From the NCBI GenBank assembly GCA_947502495.1, contig CANNAC010000008.1, positions 62,001 to 126,000 on the forward strand: a DNA stretch of 64,000 nucleotides. Direction: 5' to 3'. The stretch's first letter is position 1, and the number at the start of each line of letters is the position of its first letter. Position numbers and translations under genes: made by a program. This document shows positions 58,753 to 64,000 of this stretch, piece after piece. The notes beneath the pieces were generated by a model, which made no database searches, was not told where the DNA came from, and saw only the letters and a program-made list of their open reading frames with translations. Source of the stretch: an uncultured Flavobacteriaceae bacterium. GTDB taxonomy: Bacteria; Bacteroidota; Bacteroidia; Flavobacteriales; Flavobacteriaceae.

Positions 58753-59688
58753 TTAATCTTGCATACGCACATTTAACCAATCTATAACTTCTTGCTTAAC
58801 CGTTTCGGCATTGGTTTCATTAAGCATTTCGTGTCTTCCATCTTTGTACAAATTAAAGGTTAAATCCTCCATTCCACGACGTTCGTATTTTTTTGCCACA
58901 CGTTTTACTCCTTTTCCCATTTCGCCAACTGGATCTTTATCTCCTGAAAATATAAGGACAGGTAAATCTTTTGGTGTTGCTTTAAAAGCATCGGGTTTAT
59001 TCAGTTTTTTAGAATTTTTAATAATATCTAAAAACACACCTAATGAAAAATCTTCCACACGATATGGATCTACAGCAAAAAGATCGACTTGTTTTTCATC
59101 GCGACTTAGCCAATCAAACTTGGTTCTATTCGGTTTAAACTTTTTATTAAATTCTCCAAAAAAGAAAGATTTTAAAATTTCATTTCCTCTTGCTCTTCCG
59201 CGAAAAGCAGTAACTGTTGTTGCTGTTAGAAGTCCGATATTACCCAGTCCCTTTATAAAACTAGCAGTTCCAGATAAGATTAAAGCGTCTAATTCTTCCG
59301 CATATTTTGTGACATACTTTCTACTAAAAAGCGATCCCATGCTATGCCCAAATAATATAAATTTAGTTTTCGGGTTTTCCGCTTTCATTAGATTAGACAA
59401 CACATGCATATCTTCGATACAATCATCAAAATATTCGTTGCCATCATAATACCCAAACAAACGTTTTATCTCAGCAGTTTTACCATGCGCACGATGGTCA
59501 TTGGCATAAACAGAATAACCTTCTTCTTGTAAAAGATGTGCCATAGCATCATATCTACCGGCATGTTCTCCTAATCCATGTGCGATTTGCACGATTCCTT
59601 TAAAAGGCTTTTTGGGATTTGCCTCCCATTTATAATAACAAATGGATTCTCCATCTGTAGCTTGTAATATATGTGTATTATAATGCAT
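58753..59688 (-). CDS. monoacylglycerol-lipase-like alpha/beta hydrolase
   Basis: 311-residue serine hydrolase of the Hydrolase_4/lysophospholipase group. IAHGLGEHAGRYDAMAHLLQEEGYSVYANDHRAHGKT is diagnostic of monoglyceride lipases; the nucleophile is in FGHSMGSLFS, the acid in GDKDPVGEMGK and the histidine in DGRHEMLNE. It would release fatty acid and glycerol from monoacylglycerol. It lies 9 bp from the previous gene and 3 bp from the next. Confidence 0.85.
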   Translation of the reverse strand: MHYNTHILQATDGESICYYKWEANPKKPFKGIVQIAHGLGEHAGRYDAMAHLLQEEGYSVYANDHRAHGKTAEIKRLFGYYDGNEYFDDCIEDMHVLSNLMKAENPKTKFILFGHSMGSLFSRKYVTKYAEELDALILSGTASFIKGLGNIGLLTATTVTAFRGRARGNEILKSFFFGEFNKKFKPNRTKFDWLSRDEKQVDLFAVDPYRVEDFSLGVFLDIIKNSKKLNKPDAFKATPKDLPVLIFSGDKDPVGEMGKGVKRVAKKYERRGMEDLTFNLYKDGRHEMLNETNAETVKQEVIDWLNVRMQD

Positions 59689-59691
59689 TCA

Positions 59692-61536
59692 TTATCGTTC
59701 TAAAAATGCAGTAAGCAACTTCATGAATTTTGTTTTACTTGCTGCAGTACCCGTTATTTTAATTCGTCCTTGAATTTTTAATTCTTCCAAAAGCAACTTG
59801 CCTTTATACAAAGCAAATAGGTTTTCATCTTCAATTTCGATTAAAACTTTTGGGTCTAAATTCTTCTTCTTCTTAATAACTGCGGTTGTCTTTGTAAGAT
59901 CTAATTCCCAGCCATCTGTTCTATCCCCTAAATCTAATTGCATATGATACAAACCCTTAGCCGCTTTAACTTCTTTAGGGTTGGCTTTTACATACTTTTT
60001 TAAAGCCGTGAAAAATGGACCACTTTTGCTTTTTACTTGTTTTGCTGTTTTACTAGCAGATTTATCCTTTCCTAGCTTTGCAATTTGTGCTTCCAACTCA
60101 TTTGCAGATTCTCTAATATATCTAGAAAACACATCCGCATCAGGCATTGTTTTGGAATCTGAAGTTGTAGTAATACTTACTTGTCCGTTGTAACTAAATG
60201 CAGCAATTATCAACCCGAAACCATCTACAACAGGAGTCAAACCAAAAATAGAAACTACTTTATGTCCGTTTAAATACAATAAACCTCTTGGACCTGGAAC
60301 ATTAGTAATGGTAACATTAAACGGTGGCCTGTGTAAATCTTTAATATTGTATTTACTATATAATCCAGCCGCTAAATTTGCTAAACCAAAAGGAACCACG
60401 TCTGCCATTTTTGCCAGCGTTTTTGCTCCCATGGTATTGTGTCTAGATTTACCCAGCATGGTTTGTTCTTGAATATATTCTAAACGTTCTAACGGATCGG
60501 CGATATGTGTTGCTAACTGAATCATCATATTAGCAATCTGATTGTTCATTTTATTGTCGCTACCTTCTGTACGAATAGAAATTGGCACATTTGCTACCAA
60601 AGGATGTAACGGTAATTTTTCTTTTTCTACTAGATATCTTCGGATGGCTCCTGCACAAATAGCAAGAATAACATCATTGATACTGCCTCCCATTGTTTTT
60701 CGAAGCACATTAATTCGTTCGAAAGATAAAATAGCTGTTCCCCAAGTTCTTTTGGCCGAAATAGAGCCATTAAAAATGGTAATTGGTACTGGAAACTTTG
60801 TGGAACTAAACTCCCTTTGAATACTAAGTTTTTTAGCCGCTCTACTTTTAATAAAACTGTAAGCCGTTTCTGCAACGGTCTTCGGTATTTTAAACGGATT
60901 CTTTAAAAAGCCATAACCACTTTTTAGCAGCAAACTAAGTTCGTCTGGTAATGGTTCTGGGTTAAAAGGTTTTGGCTTAGCACGCTTTTTTTGTTTGCCA
61001 TCTGCATCACTATCATACAAAACGCCCATAATACCAACGCCAGAACTACCATCAATCATTACATGATGTACTTTTGTCACTATGGCAACAGAGCCTTTTG
61101 GTACTTGTGCGATTTCATCTATTCCTTCAATAAAATGTACCGACCATAATGGTCTACGTAAATCTAAAGGAGCAGAAAATAAGGTGGAAGTTAAATCTCT
61201 TAAGGTTTTCCAGTTCGATGGATCCGGTAATTTAATACGATTTAAATGTAAGTCTATATCAAAATTTGGATCGTCTACCCAATATGGATAATCTAAATCC
61301 ATAGGAACACTTAACAATCGTTGTCTAAATTTTGGAACTAAATGCAACTTGGATGCGACAATTTCTTTAAAATCATCAAATTTTAAGGAGCCTTCAACAA
61401 TATTTAAGGTTGCAATGTGCATTGGGCTTGTTGGCGATTCTGCATATAAAAAAGCTGCATCAGAACCTGAAATCTGGTGTATTGAAGAATCGAATGCATC
61501 TTGCACAATATCCTTCAAATCAATTTTTTTTGCCAT
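59692..61536 (-). CDS. wax ester synthase / diacylglycerol acyltransferase fused to an SCP2 domain
   Basis: 614 residues. The WS/DGAT catalytic motif HHxxxDG is H157-H158-V-M-I-D162-G163 (KVHHVMIDGSSG), with LDLRRPLW at about 124-131 and NDVILAICAGAIRRYL also conserved. From about residue 500 a second domain (ANPKEVKAAKGLYHMQLDL, DPKVLIEIEDENLFALYKGKL, KTKFMKLLTAF) matches SCP2 sterol-carrier/lipid-transfer domains. The enzyme would make triacylglycerol or wax esters from acyl-CoA. It is first in the tight run of five genes. Confidence 0.88.
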   Translation of the reverse strand: MAKKIDLKDIVQDAFDSSIHQISGSDAAFLYAESPTSPMHIATLNIVEGSLKFDDFKEIVASKLHLVPKFRQRLLSVPMDLDYPYWVDDPNFDIDLHLNRIKLPDPSNWKTLRDLTSTLFSAPLDLRRPLWSVHFIEGIDEIAQVPKGSVAIVTKVHHVMIDGSSGVGIMGVLYDSDADGKQKKRAKPKPFNPEPLPDELSLLLKSGYGFLKNPFKIPKTVAETAYSFIKSRAAKKLSIQREFSSTKFPVPITIFNGSISAKRTWGTAILSFERINVLRKTMGGSINDVILAICAGAIRRYLVEKEKLPLHPLVANVPISIRTEGSDNKMNNQIANMMIQLATHIADPLERLEYIQEQTMLGKSRHNTMGAKTLAKMADVVPFGLANLAAGLYSKYNIKDLHRPPFNVTITNVPGPRGLLYLNGHKVVSIFGLTPVVDGFGLIIAAFSYNGQVSITTTSDSKTMPDADVFSRYIRESANELEAQIAKLGKDKSASKTAKQVKSKSGPFFTALKKYVKANPKEVKAAKGLYHMQLDLGDRTDGWELDLTKTTAVIKKKKNLDPKVLIEIEDENLFALYKGKLLLEELKIQGRIKITGTAASKTKFMKLLTAFLER

Positions 61537-61635
61537 TATAAGTTACTTGTATTTTATACTATTCTATTAAGAATTTGCTAATTCCTTTGATTTAATGTGA
61601 AAATTTAATGTTTTTATCAAAATAAACCACAAATT

Positions 61636-61663
61636 ATAGCGTCTTTTTTACAATATACGCTAT
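61636..61663. promoter_or_regulatory. inverted repeat ATAGCGT/ACGCTAT before the WS/DGAT gene
   Basis: Perfect 7-bp arms with a 14-nt spacer in the 196-bp gap between the ABC1 kinase gene and the WS/DGAT gene. It has no U-run and is a candidate operator for the lipid genes. Confidence 0.35.
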
Positions 61664-61732
61664 TTAAACAAAATACTATGCATGCATAACACATTTGTCG
61701 CCTACAAGGTTTAGCTTGGTATAGTTGGAATT

Positions 61733-63043
61733 TTACAAATCCTTATAATTATCAATTTTAATATTTTTAGCCTTCAAATCGAACATTAAATTAAACAATC
61801 CGAAAAACGTTCTATTCAAATAAATAAAATGCTTAGAACCTCTGTTGGCGTTCATTTTATTAGATCTCGTACTTTTAAAATAACGTTCCCCAATGGCGGC
61901 TATCTTCTCAAAAAATGCGGGATCTGAAAAATCAAAAGTTTCCTCTCGAAAAGGTTGTGTAAAAAAGCTTAGCACATCGTGAAACATATTGGTAAAGAAT
62001 GCTATTTCTTCCTTAGAATCGTCTTGTCTTAAAATCTCTAATATTAATAACTGCTTATGAAACCGTTTAGAATCATCCAGTATTTCTTTATTAAATAATT
62101 CGAAATAAGGAATGTAAAAATCTTCCGGAATGATTTTCATACAACCAAAATCGATGGCAATTAGTTTTCCTTTTTCGGAAACTAAAAAATTACCAGGATG
62201 CGGATCGGCATGTACTTTCTTAAGCGTATGCATTTGATATAAGTAGAAATCCCATAATGCTTGTCCGAGTTGACTTGCAAGTTCAACGTTGGTATTTATT
62301 TTAGCAAATTCGGAAAGATGCATTCCTTCCATCCAATCCATTGTAATGATTTGTTGTGAGGAGAAATCTTCATAATATCTAGGGAATTCTAAATTAGGAA
62401 TATGCGCACACGCAGCAACGACTTCTTTGCTTTGTTCGATCTCTAGTAAATAGTTAGTTTCTTCTAACAGCTTCCCTTCTACTTCTTTAAAATATACGTC
62501 GGAATGCTCTCCTTTTATGTTAAACATTTTCATAGCGATGGGTTTAACCATTGCCAAATCGGATAAAATACTATCTGCAATTCCTGGATATTGAATTTTA
62601 ACCGCCAAGGTTTTTCCATCTTTTTCGGCTTTGTGTACTTGCCCGATACTCGCTGCATTTATTGCTTCCGGATTAAAAGCATCAAAAATTTCACTTGGGA
62701 ATTTCCCAAAAGACTTTTTAAAGGTTTTTAAAACTAAAGGTGCAGATAATGGAGGTACCGAAAACTGAGACAAGGAGAATTTCTCCACATAGGCTTGCGG
62801 TAAAATGTTTTTCTCCATGCTTAGCATTTGTGCTAATTTTAAAGCAGAACCTTTTAAATCTTTTAAACTATCATAAATATCTGTGGCGTTAGATTCGTCT
62901 AAACGCTCTTTGGCTTCTTCTTCGGAATGCACCATTTTATCGCCATAATATTTCAGATAATTTACGCCAACTTTCGCTCCCGTTTGCACCAATTTGGATG
63001 CTCTCTGAATTTTGGAAATCGGTATGTTTTTAAGTGTTTTCAT
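61733..63043 (-). CDS. ABC1/UbiB-family atypical kinase
   Basis: 436 residues (start MKTLKNI at 63043; the ATG at 63049 is possible). Protein-kinase-like family members such as UbiB and Coq8 support lipid or quinone metabolism. The alanine-rich loop is INAASIGQVHKA, the catalytic loop is KVHADPHPGNFLV and the metal motif is IAIDFGCMK. The N-terminal KxGQ motif is altered: GSALKLAQMLS has Ala for Gly. It lies 196 bp upstream of the WS/DGAT gene and after a TetR gene. Confidence 0.88.
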   Translation of the reverse strand: MKTLKNIPISKIQRASKLVQTGAKVGVNYLKYYGDKMVHSEEEAKERLDESNATDIYDSLKDLKGSALKLAQMLSMEKNILPQAYVEKFSLSQFSVPPLSAPLVLKTFKKSFGKFPSEIFDAFNPEAINAASIGQVHKAEKDGKTLAVKIQYPGIADSILSDLAMVKPIAMKMFNIKGEHSDVYFKEVEGKLLEETNYLLEIEQSKEVVAACAHIPNLEFPRYYEDFSSQQIITMDWMEGMHLSEFAKINTNVELASQLGQALWDFYLYQMHTLKKVHADPHPGNFLVSEKGKLIAIDFGCMKIIPEDFYIPYFELFNKEILDDSKRFHKQLLILEILRQDDSKEEIAFFTNMFHDVLSFFTQPFREETFDFSDPAFFEKIAAIGERYFKSTRSNKMNANRGSKHFIYLNRTFFGLFNLMFDLKAKNIKIDNYKDL

Positions 63044-63050
63044 ACTCATG

Positions 63051-63111
63051 CCCGTGAAAACGGGTGTCTTTTTTCAATTTATAGACTTACAACTTACAAA
63101 AACTTGCAGGT
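63051..63111. repeat. composite repeat: hairpin plus AGACTTAC palindrome
   Basis: CCCGT-GAAA-ACGGG at 63051-63064, then ATAGACTTAC...TTGCAGGTCTAC to 63111, the same two-part layout as at 12505-12565. It stands directly before the ABC1 kinase start. Confidence 0.65.
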
Positions 63112-63114
63112 CTA

Positions 63115-63765
63115 CTATTTCACTTTCTCTTTATATAAAAACTTCGCCAAATCCATTATATTATTTAAAGACTTGGTATTTAACAATTCGAAACTGGTGT
63201 TTAGTGATTTCTCAATAAAAATATCTGTTTTTTCGAATGCTTCCGATGTATCATCGAGCCAAAACTTCATGGTAAACAAGAACTGAATCCAGAAAGATTC
63301 TTTAATGGTTTTCTTTTGAATATTCTCAATGGTATCTACATTCAGACTAATTGTTTCTAAATCTAAATCTTCTACAAATGCCGTAAATCCATGTTTTAAT
63401 CTAGAAAAGGTTGCAAATGCTTTCAGCTGATTTTCAAAACCTTTCAGATTGATTTTTATAAATTCTTGATTGAGCGACAGATTTTCAAAAAAGGTATAAT
63501 ACAAACTTAGCATCTTGTCTTTTTTAGTAAACGAAACATACTCTGGCGTTTGCTTTAAAATAGCTACTGAATTATCAAAAAGCAATAAATAAATATCCTT
63601 TTCTACATCTTTAAAAGAGGTAAAATGGGTGTAAAAAACTTCTTCATCTAAAGCATGTATTTCGGCAAAACTTGTTACCGATTCAGGTTTACTATGGTGT
63701 TCTACCACATAATCCATGTACATGGTAAGTATATCTGAAGCTACAACTTTCTTTTTCTTGGCCAT
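63115..63765 (-). CDS. TetR-family transcriptional regulator
   Basis: 216 residues. The N-terminal helix-turn-helix (about 10-55, ending EEVFYTHFTSFKDVEKDIY) has the YxHFxSxxD pattern of TetR proteins, after a basic start MAKKKK. The C-terminal part is helical and has no recognised ligand motif. It heads the group with the ABC1 kinase and lipid genes, so it may sense acyl-CoA or fatty acid as FadR-like TetR proteins do; that is inferred. A palindrome lies 30 bp upstream. Confidence 0.8.
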   Translation of the reverse strand: MAKKKKVVASDILTMYMDYVVEHHSKPESVTSFAEIHALDEEVFYTHFTSFKDVEKDIYLLLFDNSVAILKQTPEYVSFTKKDKMLSLYYTFFENLSLNQEFIKINLKGFENQLKAFATFSRLKHGFTAFVEDLDLETISLNVDTIENIQKKTIKESFWIQFLFTMKFWLDDTSEAFEKTDIFIEKSLNTSFELLNTKSLNNIMDLAKFLYKEKVK

Positions 63766-63795
63766 TAATCAATTGTTTGCTATAAAAGTACGAAA

Positions 63796-63811
63796 CGTTT
63801 TGACCAAAACG
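63796..63811. promoter_or_regulatory. palindrome CGTTTT-GACC-AAAACG, candidate TetR operator
   Basis: 6-bp arms with a 4-nt spacer, 30 bp before the TetR start and near a TACTTTTA promoter-like element. The site and spacing suit autoregulation. Confidence 0.45.
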
Positions 63812-63828
63812 AAGATCTATAAAACAAA

Positions 63829-63856
63829 AAAAGGTTGCCTCTACAGACAACCTTTT
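63829..63856 (-). terminator. terminator of the gene at the right edge
   Basis: AAAAGGTTG and CAACCTTTT with a 10-nt loop; on the minus strand it is followed by seven Ts. It ends a small gene that reads in from beyond the window. Confidence 0.8.
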
Positions 63857-63893
63857 CAACTAACCAACTTAATAATAAACAAAAACTTCTATA

Positions 63894-64000
63894 CTATGCC
63901 ATAAGCTTAGTAAATCTTTTTTTGCTAAGTTTTACGTGTTTTTTCATACCTGTTAAAGCAGTAAAAACTAAATCTTGATTTGTTGCAGCTATTTTCAAGC
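63894..64000 (-). CDS. C-terminal end of a small protein, cut by the window edge
   Basis: 34 codons read in from the right, ending KKHVKLSKKRFTKLMA before TAG, basic and without a recognised motif. The frame is followed 38 bp later by a good terminator, which supports a real gene. Its start lies outside the window. Confidence 0.4.
   Translation of the reverse strand, partial: LKIAATNQDLVFTALTGMKKHVKLSKKRFTKLMA

Noticed and set aside
58811-59449. 212-codon frame on the plus strand
   Set aside because: Antisense shadow of the monoacylglycerol-lipase-like gene, without domain features.
1-64000. CRISPR array, prophage or complete insertion sequence
   Set aside because: No regularly spaced repeats, cas genes, phage genes or transposase were seen.

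Overview
This window is AT-rich DNA from a member of the Bacteroidota, most likely a (marine) Flavobacteriaceae bacterium. The evidence is a secreted protein with a type IX secretion (T9SS) C-terminal signal, two GLPGLI proteins beside a TonB-receptor-like outer-membrane barrel, the succinyl/acetyl-citrulline type arginine pathway (an ArgF' carbamoyltransferase, no ArgJ), a K+-dependent membrane pyrophosphatase, genes without Shine-Dalgarno sites, and promoters of the form TTG-N19..23-TAnnTTTG. Species cannot be told from the sequence.

Left part (1-31 kb) is nitrogen and amino-acid metabolism. A porin-glnK-amtB operon diverges from gltBD. A nine-gene arginine operon on the minus strand (acetyltransferase, argG, argC, proC, argD, argF', argB, argE, argH) follows an Arg-rich leader peptide with two mutually exclusive hairpins. 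A six-gene ilvD-ilvB-ilvN-ilvC-ilvA-gapN operon follows an Ile/Val-rich leader peptide and an intrinsic terminator, a textbook attenuator layout. metK is preceded by a consensus promoter and a SAM-II-like riboswitch with an inserted hairpin.

Middle part (31-39 kb) is accessory: tRNA-Tyr, a tyrosinase with a DUF2182 membrane partner, a frameshifted SnoaL-like gene, a universal stress protein, an exported acetyltransferase-like protein, and two modules (a DUF6090 protein and a ParD/ParE pair) whose ends are exact inverted heptamers/decamers inside attC-like palindromes, so they look like integron gene cassettes. A T9SS-sorted protein closes this stretch. Next (39-48 kb) come the outer-membrane protein/GLPGLI operon, a divergent histidine kinase/response regulator pair with three 10-bp-phased GTTAAC repeats between them, a nucleoside kinase, a LysE exporter, and a degraded partial copy of the neighbouring App1-type phosphatase gene.

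Right part (49-64 kb) holds the two pyrophosphatases and then the most unusual locus: gpsA, a 1076-residue PlsB-HAD-PlsC fusion, two alpha/beta hydrolases and a wax ester synthase/diacylglycerol acyltransferase fused to an SCP2 lipid-carrier domain, all within 3-9 bp of one another, with an ABC1-type kinase and a TetR regulator just upstream. Together these could carry glycerol-3-phosphate through lysophosphatidate, phosphatidate and diacylglycerol to triacylglycerol (or make wax esters) and break it down again. Short hairpin repeats placed 1-18 nt in front of start codons, and a longer dispersed element, recur through the window.
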